NCBI GenBank assembly: GCA_035500775.1
Contig: DATJWY010000201.1
Coordinates: 1 to 40,567 of the forward strand
Source: DATJWY01 sp035500775
Lineage (GTDB): Bacteria > Pseudomonadota > Alphaproteobacteria > Acetobacterales > Acetobacteraceae
Length of the DNA: 40,567 nt
Direction: 5' to 3'
Part shown: positions 32,793-40,567 of the stretch, in pieces
Numbering within the stretch: the stretch's first letter is position 1
Layout: each line of letters opens with the position of its first letter
Notes under the pieces: model-generated
The model's database searches: none
What the model saw: the letters and a program-made list of their open reading frames with translations, nothing else
What the model was told of the DNA's origin: nothing
Translations under genes and position numbers: made by a program

Positions 32793-33557
32793 ATGGACGA
32801 TGTTGGCACTCAGGCCGCGGTGGATCGCGGTGCGCGCGCGTCGCGCGACCCATCTCGGGGCGATGCGACGCGCCAGCAGATCAAGCTCACGGCCCGCCGG
32901 CTGTTCGCCACGCAGGGACTCGACTCCGTGTCGATCAGGAAGATCGTGCGGGAGGCGGGTCAAAAGAATGCCGGGTCGGTCAACTATTATTTCCAATCGA
33001 AGGAAGCCTTGATTCGGGAGCTGATCCTCGATGTCGCCGATCTGCTCGAAGCAGAGCGCAACCGGCTCGTCGACGAGCTCGAAGCCTCGGCTCGCCCGAT
33101 CTCAGTTCGCGATCTCGTCAGCATCCTGATCCATGTGCCCCATGTCGACACAAACGGAGCCGGCTTGGATGAGCACGCGCTTCGCTTCCTGAACATGGTG
33201 ATGATTGACCACCGTGATCTGCTGTTCGACGCATTGCAGGGCGGCGCCGACCGGGGAACCCGCCGCTGCTTCGCTCATCTCCGGCGGCTGCTTTCCGATC
33301 TGCCGCCCGCCATCGTCCAGCAGAGATTGATGCTCCTCATGCTCCATCTCTTCGCGGTGTGCTCGTCCCGCGAGGCGGCACGGGCGCAACCGGACGTGTG
33401 GCGGTCGCTCTGGGGACAGCCGGCCGCGCGTGAGAACGCGATCGACACGATCACCGGCATGATATGCTGCCCGGTCTCCCCCGAGACCCTCGCGGCCATG
33501 AGGCCCCCATCACCATCGACTGCCGCGAAGCGACCGCGGCGGCAGTCTGTCTTGTAG
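32793..33557 (+). CDS. TetR-family transcriptional regulator
   Basis: A 254-residue regulator. The helix-turn-helix spans about residues 25-72: TRQQIKLTARRLFATQGLDS, then VSIRKIVREAGQKNAGSVNY with YFQSKEALI. The C-terminal domain (about 80-230) is helical, with LMLLMLHLFAV, and would bind a ligand such as an acyl-CoA. It is transcribed away from the broken thiolase and the short-chain dehydrogenase, the usual arrangement for a repressor of a divergent operon. The last 25 residues are basic and Pro/Ser-rich. Confidence 0.9.
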   Translation: MDDVGTQAAVDRGARASRDPSRGDATRQQIKLTARRLFATQGLDSVSIRKIVREAGQKNAGSVNYYFQSKEALIRELILDVADLLEAERNRLVDELEASARPISVRDLVSILIHVPHVDTNGAGLDEHALRFLNMVMIDHRDLLFDALQGGADRGTRRCFAHLRRLLSDLPPAIVQQRLMLLMLHLFAVCSSREAARAQPDVWRSLWGQPAARENAIDTITGMICCPVSPETLAAMRPPSPSTAAKRPRRQSVL

Positions 33558-33730
33558 TCCCGAGTCAGGCGCGCGGGTCGTGTCCCGAGGCGTGGTGTGG
33601 GAGGCTGTGATCGGCCGCCGGGCGCGGTATCAGCGCCCCCGGTTTTTTGGACACCATGCGGACGCAACCACACGCCGGCAGCCGAACCAGCCGTGTCCAC
33701 CCAACAAGCCATTGAATTTGTGTGAGGAAA

Positions 33731-33805
<75 letters not shown>

Positions 33806-33906
33806 GCGCCAAGGCAGGCTGCTCCTATACAATCCCCGGCGGCGGGCCGCAACACGTTCGACTCGCCGTCGCCGACAAAGCCGCCGCATACCCCGCCCGC
33901 GTCCCG

Positions 33907-35481
33907 TCAATGTCCGGGCCCGGCGGCGCCGCCGCCCTTGGTGGCGCTGAACAGCAGGGTGAACGGCACCACCGCGAAGGCTCCCACCGCCACGATCAGG
34001 AACACGTCAGTATAGGCGAGCAGCGAGGCCTGCCGGATGTATTCCTGGTAGAGCCAGCCGGTCGCCATCTGGTCCACCGTCGCCGCCGGATGGCCCAGGC
34101 CGATCATCGCCTGCCGGACCTGCTGGAACACGGTCTGATAGCCCTGGTTCAGCGGCGTCATGTCTGGCGCGAGATGCGCCATGCGGATCTGCGTCCGCTC
34201 AGTGATCAGCGCCACCGCCACCGAAATGCCGATCGAGCCGAACACGTTGCGGAACATGGTGAAGAGCGCCGCCGCGTCGCCGTTCAGCTCGCGCGGCAGG
34301 GTGGCGAAGGCGATGGTGCTGATCGGCACGAACAGGAAGGCGAGCCCCGCCGTCTGCGCCCCGCGCAGGAAGGCGAGCCAGCCGAAGCTGGTCTGCGGCA
34401 CGAGATCGGAGGACAGCACGAGCGACCCGCCGATCAGCAGGAAGCCGAAACAGATGATGAACCGCGTCTGCACGACCGGCAGCAGGCGCCGGACGAAGGG
34501 GATCAGGATGATGATGACCACGCCGCCGGGCGAGAGGATCAGCCCGGCCAGGGTCGCATCATAGCCGAGTTGCTGCTGCGCGAATTGCGGGATCACCACG
34601 GCGCAGGAATACAGGCAGAATCCGAGCCCCGCGATGCAAAGCGAGCCCACGGCGAAATTACGGTCGCGCATCACACGCAGGTTGACCACCGGCCGCCGCG
34701 CCGTCAGCAGCCAGCCGATGGCGCCGAAGATGCCGAGCACCGCGAACAGCGCCATCACCCGGATGAAGGGCGAGCCGAACCAGTCCGCGTCCTCGCCGCG
34801 ATCGATCGCCACTTGCAGGCAGCCGAGGCCGAGGGTGATCAGGCCAAGGCCGATGAAATCGATGCCGCGCCCGCGCCGCGCCCGCACCCAGGGCGGATCC
34901 TCCACCAGCGCGCCCACCGCGAACAGGGCGAGAAGCCCCACCGGCAGATTGATGAAGAACACCCAACGCCAGGAATAGGTGTCGGTGATGTAGCCGCCGA
35001 GCGTCGGTCCGATCACCGGCGCGAGCACGGTGGCGATGGCGACGACGCTGAACGCGCTGCCGCGCTGCGCCGGCTCGAACGTGTCGAGGATGATGGATTG
35101 CTGCGTCGGTTGCAGCCCGCCACCGAAGAACCCCTGCAACAGCCGGAACACGATCAGCTCCGGCAGGCTCCGCGAGATCCCGCAGAGAAAGGAGCAGACC
35201 GTGAACATGGCGATGCAGATCATGAAATAGCGCTTGCGGCCGATCACGTCCGACAGCCAGCCGGAGATCGTCAGCACGATGCCGTTGGCGACCAGGTAGG
35301 AGGTGAGCGACCAGGTCGCGTCGTCGTAGCTGGACGAGAGCGAGCCCGCGATATGCGGCAGCGAGACGTTGACGATGGTGGTGTCGAGCACCTCCATGAA
35401 CGCCGCGATGGTGACGACGACGGCGATCAGCCAGGGATTGTGGCTCGGCCGCCAACCCTGCCCAGCCACGGCGCCGCTCAC
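33907..35481 (-). CDS. emrB: EmrB/QacA-type drug efflux permease (MFS, DHA2)
   Basis: A 524-residue inner-membrane proton antiporter with about 14 membrane segments. AAFMEVLDTTIVNVSLPHIA, then LTSYLVANGIVLTISGWLSD followed by VIGRKR, and ATVLAPVIGPTLGGYI are the DHA2 family motifs D1, A and C. It exports hydrophobic compounds together with the adaptor upstream and a TolC-like channel not seen here. It starts with GTG overlapping the adaptor stop by four bases (GTGA), so the pair is translationally coupled. The substrate is unknown. Confidence 0.93.
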   Translation of the reverse strand: MSGAVAGQGWRPSHNPWLIAVVVTIAAFMEVLDTTIVNVSLPHIAGSLSSSYDDATWSLTSYLVANGIVLTISGWLSDVIGRKRYFMICIAMFTVCSFLCGISRSLPELIVFRLLQGFFGGGLQPTQQSIILDTFEPAQRGSAFSVVAIATVLAPVIGPTLGGYITDTYSWRWVFFINLPVGLLALFAVGALVEDPPWVRARRGRGIDFIGLGLITLGLGCLQVAIDRGEDADWFGSPFIRVMALFAVLGIFGAIGWLLTARRPVVNLRVMRDRNFAVGSLCIAGLGFCLYSCAVVIPQFAQQQLGYDATLAGLILSPGGVVIIILIPFVRRLLPVVQTRFIICFGFLLIGGSLVLSSDLVPQTSFGWLAFLRGAQTAGLAFLFVPISTIAFATLPRELNGDAAALFTMFRNVFGSIGISVAVALITERTQIRMAHLAPDMTPLNQGYQTVFQQVRQAMIGLGHPAATVDQMATGWLYQEYIRQASLLAYTDVFLIVAVGAFAVVPFTLLFSATKGGGAAGPGH

Positions 35482-36602
35482 TTCAACATCACCGTGGGCA
35501 CGACCGAGATGCCGAGCGGGAGCGGCAAATGGGGGTCGAGACCGCTGTCGATCACGATCTTCACCGGCACGCGCTGCACGATCTTCACGAAATTGCCGGT
35601 CGCGTTCTCCGGCGGGAAGGCAGTGAACTTGGAACCGGAGCCGAGCTGGATGCTGTCCACATGCCCGGTGAGCTTCAGCCCTGGATAGGCATCGACGCTG
35701 AGCCGCACCGCCTGCCCGGGGCGCATCCGGTCAAGCTGGCTTTCCTTGAAATTGGCGGTGACCCAGATCTCGGGGGAGACGATCGCGAGGATCTGCTGCC
35801 CCTGCTGCACGTAATTGCCCTGCTCCACATTGCGTTTGGTGACCCAGCCATCCTGCGGCGCCGTGACCACGCACCAGGCGAGATCCAGCTCCGCCTGCGC
35901 GAGCTTGGCCCGCGCCTCCAACAGCTCACCCTGACGCCGCGTTACCGTCGCGGCGTTCTGGCCGATATTCGGCTTGACCGGCATCGCCTGCCGCATCTGC
36001 GCCTCCGCCTGGGCGAGGCCGGCGAGCGCGGCCTGCTGGGCGGCGGTCGCGTAATCGACCGCCTGCTGCGTGGTGGCGGCGGCGGGCATGCTGTGCTGCC
36101 GGCGATAATCCGTCTGCGCCCGGAACAGCGCCGCCCGGGCGTTCGCCACATTGGCCTCCGCCTCGCTCAGCCGGGCCGGGAAGTTCGCCTGCGCCACCTC
36201 ATAGGCGGCTTCGGCCGCGGCGAACTGCCCCTCCGCCGTGCGCACCTGACCCAGCGCCCTGTCCCGCGCCGCCACGTAGTCGCGCGGATCGATGTGGATC
36301 AGCGGGTCGCCCTTGTGCACGAACTGGTTGTCGTTCACGTCCAGGCTGACGACGTAGCCGGCGACATGCGGCGCGATAGTGACCGCCCGCCCATCGGTAT
36401 AGGCGTCGTCGGTATCGACCTGGTCCTTGGTGGACCACCAGTAATAGACGCCGCCGCCGATCAGGGCAACGAGCACGACGAGCATCCCGATCCGGGTCCA
36501 GGGCCGGGCCGCCTTGCGCCGCGGCCCCGGCTCCTGCCCCGGCTGCGACACGGGCCGTTCCGCCCGTTCGCGCACATCGCCTCTGATATCGCCGTCCGCC
36601 AT
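35478..36602 (-). CDS. emrA: EmrA/HlyD-type membrane fusion protein
   Basis: A 374-residue periplasmic adaptor with one N-terminal membrane segment (IGMLVVLVALIGGGVYYWW). It then has TDDAYTDGRAVTIAPHVAGY, the first half of the lipoyl-like domain, a long alpha-hairpin with heptad-like Ala/Gln-rich helices (about 105-230), and the second half VVTAPQDGWVTKRNVEQGNY. This matches EmrA partners of DHA2 pumps. ATG 36602 is preferred over a TTG at 36623 since GGAG lies eight bases before it. A candidate operator lies at 36669. Confidence 0.93.
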   Translation of the reverse strand: MADGDIRGDVRERAERPVSQPGQEPGPRRKAARPWTRIGMLVVLVALIGGGVYYWWSTKDQVDTDDAYTDGRAVTIAPHVAGYVVSLDVNDNQFVHKGDPLIHIDPRDYVAARDRALGQVRTAEGQFAAAEAAYEVAQANFPARLSEAEANVANARAALFRAQTDYRRQHSMPAAATTQQAVDYATAAQQAALAGLAQAEAQMRQAMPVKPNIGQNAATVTRRQGELLEARAKLAQAELDLAWCVVTAPQDGWVTKRNVEQGNYVQQGQQILAIVSPEIWVTANFKESQLDRMRPGQAVRLSVDAYPGLKLTGHVDSIQLGSGSKFTAFPPENATGNFVKIVQRVPVKIVIDSGLDPHLPLPLGISVVPTVMLK

Positions 36603-36668
36603 GCGCGAGTCTCCACGCTCCAAGGATCGAGAAAGTCAGGGGGGATCGCCGGTTCCCAGGCGGGCCGG

Positions 36669-36687
36669 TGACCGATCGGTTCGGTCA
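36669..36687. promoter_or_regulatory. Candidate operator for the emrAB operon
   Basis: A perfect inverted repeat TGACCGA-TCGGT-TCGGTCA, 67 bases before the emrA start. The size and the GACCGA/TCGGTC arms resemble operators of TetR-type repressors of efflux genes. No regulator gene is adjacent. The rest of 36603-36832 shows no gene. Confidence 0.5.
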
Positions 36688-36832
36688 GACGACTTGGTAG
36701 CGCCTCGCCGCGCAACAAGGCAAGGCGCGCGGCACAAGAGCAGTTTCGCCGTAGGCGTCATCATCGCCCCATAGCACGAAAACGCTCCAGCCTTGTTTTA
36801 GGGCGTGATAGTTTTAGGTTGAAGCTCAAAGA

Positions 36833-36951
36833 CTTGGGGCTTTGCCCCAAACCCCACTGGGGCCTTGAGGCCCCAGGCCCCCAATATGTTTAAATAATGG
36901 ATTCCAAAGGCTCCGCCTTTGGCGGGGGCCAGGGGCAGCGCCCCTGGCCTT
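36833..36951. repeat. Composite intergenic hairpin repeat, second form, copy 2
   Basis: TTGGGGC-TTT-GCCCCAA, CTGGGGCC-TTGA-GGCCCCAG, an A/T-rich spacer ending TAATGGATTCCAAAGGC, then CAGGGGC-AGC-GCCCCTG. The order and spacer match the copy at 9000-9120. Confidence 0.85.
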
Positions 36952-36996
36952 CCTTCAGATCAACCAAAAACTATCGTTCTCTAACGCGTACGGTTT

Positions 36997-37028
36997 TATC
37001 CGCCGAACCGAGACCCGTCCGGCGGATA
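36997..37028 (-). terminator. Hairpin after the ABC exporter gene
   Basis: Perfect nine-base arms TATCCGCCG and CGGCGGATA with a 14-base loop, six bases past the ABC gene's stop. A run of A and C rather than T follows on the minus strand, so it is a poor intrinsic terminator. Confidence 0.5.
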
Positions 37029-37033
37029 CCGCT

Positions 37034-38818
37034 TTACTGCACCAGCGCCTGGGTGCGCACCAGCCGGGCGTAGAGCCCGTCCCGCTCCATCAACTCCGCA
37101 TGCGTTCCCTGCTCCACCACCCGGCCATCCGCCATGGCGACGACGAGATCGGCATCACGCACCGTGGAGAGCCGGTGCGCGACCACGATGGTGGTGCGGC
37201 CATGGCGCAGCCGGGCCAGAGCTTCCTGCACCGCCGCCTCGCTCTCGGCGTCGAGCGCGCTGGTCGCCTCGTCGAGCAGCAGGATACGGGGATTGCGCAA
37301 CAGGGCGCGGGCCAGCGCCACGCGCTGCCGCTGCCCGCCGGAAAGCCGCTGCCCACCAGGGCCAACCCCCGTGCCATAGCCCTCGGGCAGCGCGGCGATG
37401 AAGCCGGCGGCCGCCGCCGCTTCCGCCGCCTGCCGCACCTCCTCGTCCGAGGCGTCCAGCCGGCCGCGCCGGATATTCCCGGCCACCGTGTCGTCAAACA
37501 GCAGCGTGTCCTGCCCGACATAGGCGATCGCCTCGCGCAGACTGGCGAGGCTCACCGCGCGCACATCGGCGCCGTCGATGGTGATACGGCCGGAGGCGAC
37601 TTCGGCGAGGCGGGGGATCAGCGCCAGCGCGGTGGATTTGCCGCCGCCCGAGGGCCCGACCAGGGCGATGGTGAGGCCCGGCCGCGCCTCGAAGGAGAGG
37701 CCGGAGAGCCCCGCCCGCCCGTCCGGGTAGAAGAACCGCACATCCTCGAACCGCACATGCCCATGTCCGGGCGGCAGAGGCGGCGCGCCCGGCGGCTCCA
37801 GGATATGCGGCTGCTCGTCGATCACCGAGAACACCCGCACGAGCCCGGCCATGCCTTCCTGCACCGCCGCGTTCAGCGAGCCGAGCGCCCGCACCGGCCG
37901 GGACGCCAGCAGCAGCGCCGCGACGAAGCCGGAGAAATCGCCGAGCGTGTTCCCGCCCATCGCCGCCCGCCAGCCGGCGAAGCCAAGCACCGCCGCCACC
38001 GCCGCGCCGCCAAGCACCTCCAGCAGCGGATCGACCCGCGCCCGCCCCCGCGTCATGCGCAGCAGCGCCCGGTAGAGACGGTCAAAGGCCACCGAGGCGC
38101 GCCCCACCTCCACCTCCTCCAGCCGGTAGGCGCGCACGGTGCGGGCCTGGGCGAAGCTCTCGTTGAGCAGCGCCGCCGTCTCGCCCATCCGCTCCTGCAT
38201 GCCGCCCGAGGCGTGCCGCACCCGCTTGCCGATGCGCCGGATCGGCACCGCCGCGAGCGGATAGAGCGCGGCGGCGATCAGGCTGAACTCCCAGTCGAGA
38301 TACACCATCGAAATGGCGAGACCGATCACCGTCACAGCGTCACCGACGCTGTTCACGGCGCGGATCATCGCCTCGCGGATGGTGGTGGCGTCGGTGGTGA
38401 AGCGGGCGGCGAGCTGCGCCGGCGCCTCGCGCTCCAGCCGCGCCAGGTCGGCATGGGCGAGATGGGTGAACATCCGCTCCTGCAGCTCGCGGATGACGAG
38501 CAGCACGAGTTGCTGCACCAGCACCGTCTGGCCGTACTGCGCCGCCGCCTTGGCCGAGGTGATCGCGATCACGATCGCCGGGATCTGATAGAGGATGCGG
38601 CTGTCCCGGCTCTCGAACATCGAGAGCGCGCGCTGGATCACGACCGGGTAGAGCGCGGTGAGCCCCGCCATCAGGGCGGTGAGCAGCAGCACCAGCAGCA
38701 GGCGGCCGGTGTGACGACGGATATGCTCCCGCCACAGGCGGAGCAGCATCGCCCGGGTGCTGGGCTCGTCGGCGATCGCGGTCAGGTCGGTGGCAGCGTC
38801 CATGCGGGCCTGTAACAT
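37034..38818 (-). CDS. ABC exporter, fused membrane and ATPase domains (MsbA-like)
   Basis: A 594-residue half-transporter that works as a homodimer. The N-terminal membrane domain (about 30-330) has six hydrophobic helices. The ATPase domain has Walker A GPSGGGKST (about 387-395), Q-loop YVGQDTLLFDD, signature LSGGQRQRVALARALL (from about 492), Walker B ILLLDEATSALD and H-loop VVAHRLST. The type covers lipid A flippases and multidrug or peptide exporters; the cargo is not known. ATG 38818 is used, with ATG 38803 possible. It is not near lipid A genes here. Confidence 0.93.
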   Translation of the reverse strand: MLQARMDAATDLTAIADEPSTRAMLLRLWREHIRRHTGRLLLVLLLTALMAGLTALYPVVIQRALSMFESRDSRILYQIPAIVIAITSAKAAAQYGQTVLVQQLVLLVIRELQERMFTHLAHADLARLEREAPAQLAARFTTDATTIREAMIRAVNSVGDAVTVIGLAISMVYLDWEFSLIAAALYPLAAVPIRRIGKRVRHASGGMQERMGETAALLNESFAQARTVRAYRLEEVEVGRASVAFDRLYRALLRMTRGRARVDPLLEVLGGAAVAAVLGFAGWRAAMGGNTLGDFSGFVAALLLASRPVRALGSLNAAVQEGMAGLVRVFSVIDEQPHILEPPGAPPLPPGHGHVRFEDVRFFYPDGRAGLSGLSFEARPGLTIALVGPSGGGKSTALALIPRLAEVASGRITIDGADVRAVSLASLREAIAYVGQDTLLFDDTVAGNIRRGRLDASDEEVRQAAEAAAAAGFIAALPEGYGTGVGPGGQRLSGGQRQRVALARALLRNPRILLLDEATSALDAESEAAVQEALARLRHGRTTIVVAHRLSTVRDADLVVAMADGRVVEQGTHAELMERDGLYARLVRTQALVQ

Positions 38819-38891
38819 GCGGGCGCGTAAAGCGGCAGAGGGCGGGCAAAGGCGAAGGGCGCTCCCCCCGCCTTGATCCTGATCGCGTTCG

Positions 38892-39578
38892 TCAGCGCAG
38901 CGGGTTTTTTGTACCCACCACCAGCTCGATAGCCCCGGATGGGACTTGCGGACTGGCGAACAATGTATGACCCGCTGTGACGCCCAGTTTGTCGAGAGCC
39001 CTTACGAACTCAGCGGCGGACGGGGGAACCCGGCCGGCCTGGGCGTCATGCGCGTTGACGGTGACCTGAACGCCAACTGGCTGACCATCAAAGACGGCTT
39101 GGCTGACATCCGCCTTGTCGTCAAAACTCCAATGAGCGCGCCTGAACGTAGCAATAAAATCCTCAATAAATCGCCTGCCTTCTGCGTCACCAAGAACGGA
39201 CTTAAAAGTTATTCTTTGCCCCGAAAATGGCGACAGGGCGAAAACAAGCGTTTCCTTTTCATGATCGCTCAGACGCCTCGGCGCCACGTCCTGATGGGGT
39301 TTTTTGGCCTCGGCACCCGCATCGGCCGCGCGTTTTTGGGCCTCGGAGAGCTGCTGACGCAGCGTTTCCACTTCGGTTGTGCGGCGGGCTTCCAAATCGT
39401 CTCTTTGAGAAACAGCCGCGCTTTCGGCGCGAGCAAACAATTCGCCTCTCCGCTCGCCATATCGGTAGGACAAAACTTCCGTAACCCCGAGCATCAGAAA
39501 GCAGACAATGCCAACCCAGAAGTAGAGACCACTCCACCACTCGGAGGCTTCAGCGGAATTCCAACCCGGCAGACTCAT
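38892..39578 (-). CDS. Membrane-anchored coiled-coil protein of unknown function
   Basis: A 228-residue protein. One membrane helix (about 18-37, GLYFWVGIVCFLMLGVTEVL) is followed by a coiled coil (about 45-92, with RQQLSEAQKRAADAGAEAKK) and a compact C-terminal domain (about 105-228) with LVFALSPFSGQRITFKSVLG, RRFIEDFIATFRRAHW and a final AIELVVGTKNP. The start at 39578 gives a normal topology; the frame opens further at 39698. Base composition is less GC-rich than in the neighbouring genes, suggesting transfer. I do not recognise a family. No partner gene is adjacent. Confidence 0.75.
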   Translation of the reverse strand: MSLPGWNSAEASEWWSGLYFWVGIVCFLMLGVTEVLSYRYGERRGELFARAESAAVSQRDDLEARRTTEVETLRQQLSEAQKRAADAGAEAKKPHQDVAPRRLSDHEKETLVFALSPFSGQRITFKSVLGDAEGRRFIEDFIATFRRAHWSFDDKADVSQAVFDGQPVGVQVTVNAHDAQAGRVPPSAAEFVRALDKLGVTAGHTLFASPQVPSGAIELVVGTKNPLR

Positions 39579-39747
39579 AGAGGCTTTCTTTCTATTGCTG
39601 TGGCTATCGGAGCGGCATTCACCCCACGTGACCAAAACCGGTTGTTCCGGTGCCACGTCGGTATCCAAATGAGTGTCTAACGGGTGGGTTTGGCACAACT
39701 ATGGCGCGAAGCGTGCTGGCACGCTTCATGATGCCCCCCACAATAAA

Positions 39748-39823
39748 GGGGTCTGGGGCCGATGGCCCTGTCGTGCGAATGCACGCCTGCGCGTGACGGG
39801 GTCCAGGGGCAAAGCCCCTGGCC
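39748..39823. repeat. Intergenic hairpin repeat interrupted by a 25-bp-unit insert
   Basis: CTGGGGCC-GAT-GGCCC begins a normal short-form copy and GGGGTCCAGGGGC-AAA-GCCCCTGG ends it. Between them, at about 39769-39797, is extra sequence that includes the reverse complement of the unit found twice at 14261-14310 (22 of 25 bases at 39774-39798). Confidence 0.75.
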
Positions 39824-39832
39824 TGGCCTTCC

Positions 39833-40156
39833 CTATCCCACCGTATCCCTGGGCAACGGCGCGCCGCCGGCGCGCAGCCGCCGCGCCAGCACGACGAGGA
39901 TCGCGGCGGTGGCACCCCAGATATCGTGCTCCGGGTGCGGCCAGACCCAAAACGAGCGGGGCCGGCCGTCGATCACCACGCTCCGCCGCCGCGGCGCCGC
40001 CGGATCGAGCAGCACGGCGAGCGACAGCATGAACACCGCGTCCACCTCGGCGGGCGCGGCGGCCACCTGGAAGCCGGGGGACAGCAGGCCGGTCACGGGC
40101 GTCACCCGGTAGCCCGTGCCGGTCATGTGGTCGGGCAGGCGGCCGAGCAGCTCCAC
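39833..40156 (-). pseudogene. C-terminal part of a Nudix hydrolase (CoA pyrophosphatase-like)
   Basis: The minus-strand reading VELLGRLPDHMTGTGYRVTP continues with a loss of about half the family's length: the C-terminal half of NudL-type CoA pyrophosphatases is present, including PEVDA-like (AEVDAVFMLSLAVLLDP), SFWVWPHPEHDIWGATAAIL and LARRLRAGG. The Nudix box (GX5EX7REUXEEXGU) should lie upstream but sequence beyond about 40160 is unrelated. The gene is therefore truncated at its 5' side by a rearrangement and should be inactive. Confidence 0.78.
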
Positions 40157-40216
40157 CGAACCCGGGGTAATACGGGAGGTGTCCTGGTTGGGGGCGATTC
40201 AGCGACGGCCAATAAG

Positions 40217-40549
40217 TCATGATGGTGGTTCGATCGCCTCCTGGTCGGACGGCTGATAGACGGACGGTATCAGGCCCTTTTGGACGGCGACCTCCTGAAT
40301 GGCGACCGGCAGCTGCCTCGCATCGACGACCAAGCCGTTGACTTCTATCAGCCAGGGCAAGGAACTGTCGGCGAGGCGGCTCGGCAGCGTCCAATGGTGG
40401 TCGAACTGGCGGATACCCAGAGCCTTAACGCAGCGTATAGTTCTTCCCAGCCCTTTGGAACTTTCGTTGACTTTGTGATCATCATCACCGATTACGGCTT
40501 CCTGGGGTTCATGATCTCCAGTCGAACGCTCGGCTATTGCAAGCAGCAC
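40217..40549 (-). CDS. Protein with a WTLPSRLAD-type C-terminal domain
   Basis: A 110-residue frame starting GTG at 40549. The C-terminal half reads ALGIRQFDHHWTLPSRLADS, then LPWLIEVNGLVVDARQLPVA, then IQEVAVQKGLIP, a pattern I associate with an uncharacterised domain of some actinobacterial and plasmid proteins, without a certain name. The start overlaps the end of the SEC-C gene by about 16 bases, suggesting coupling. Base composition is clearly lower in GC than the rest of the window. It ends just before the junction that truncates the Nudix gene, so it belongs to inserted DNA. Confidence 0.55.
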   Translation of the reverse strand: MLLAIAERSTGDHEPQEAVIGDDDHKVNESSKGLGRTIRCVKALGIRQFDHHWTLPSRLADSSLPWLIEVNGLVVDARQLPVAIQEVAVQKGLIPSVYQPSDQEAIEPPS

Positions 40550-40567
40550 TTCTTGTATTTCTTGCCG
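40534..40567 (-). CDS. Last codons of a SEC-C motif protein (runs off the window)
   Basis: The minus-strand frame reads GKKYKKCCLQ then TAG. This is the end of a SEC-C zinc-binding motif (CxCxSGKKYKKCC), usually found at the C-terminus of SecA or of small accessory proteins. Only the final ten residues are inside the window, so the rest of the protein is unknown. Confidence 0.6.
   Translation of the reverse strand, partial: GKKYKKCCLQ

Overview
The window is high-GC DNA from an alphaproteobacterium, most likely a member of the Acetobacteraceae. The main pointers are a transaldolase–glucose-6-phosphate isomerase fusion followed by pgl and rpiA, a PQQ-type sorbosone-dehydrogenase-like periplasmic protein, a phasin, a GTP cyclohydrolase II with a degenerate N-terminal domain, and GC-rich hairpin repeats between genes. 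The genus cannot be fixed from sequence alone. No rRNA, CRISPR array, integrase or intact insertion sequence was seen.

Layout. 1-9.9 kb: pentose-phosphate genes (tal-pgi, pgl, rpiA), a small glycosyltransferase, a flavodoxin-like protein, a sorbosone-dehydrogenase-like gene (minus), exonuclease III and an OmpR-type response regulator (minus). 10-14.2 kb: ribA, a YkuD L,D-transpeptidase, a DUF2934 protein, a TetR/COQ9-like protein and a phasin with a clear terminator. 14.2-15.8 kb: a secreted DNA/RNA endonuclease and an 84-residue protein, bounded by a tRNA-Met(CAU) gene and a stray copy of that tRNA's 3' end. 15.9-18.1 kb: argH with a tiny lptM-like lipoprotein gene, divergent from a TlpA-like thioredoxin. 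18.4-21.5 kb: two nearly identical APC permeases in tandem.

21.8-33.6 kb is an acyl-CoA catabolism region: a family I CoA-transferase, then on the minus strand acyl-CoA dehydrogenase, a saccharopine-dehydrogenase-like oxidoreductase, an SCP2-type thiolase and an acyl-CoA synthetase. An AraC regulator, a short-chain dehydrogenase and a divergent TetR regulator follow. Remnants of an FAD monooxygenase, a second acyl-CoA dehydrogenase, a second thiolase and an aldehyde-dehydrogenase-like gene lie among them. The set reads as an activation and beta-oxidation-like pathway for an unidentified carboxylic acid or ketone, partly decayed.

33.7-40.6 kb: tRNA-Thr(CGU), an EmrAB-type efflux pair with a candidate operator, an MsbA-like ABC exporter, a membrane-anchored coiled-coil protein of unknown function, a Nudix (CoA pyrophosphatase-like) gene that has lost its Nudix box at a junction near 40160, and the ends of two overlapping genes, one with a SEC-C motif.

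At least eight copies or half-copies of one GC-rich hairpin repeat family sit between genes. All functional calls come from reading motifs by eye; no searches were run.
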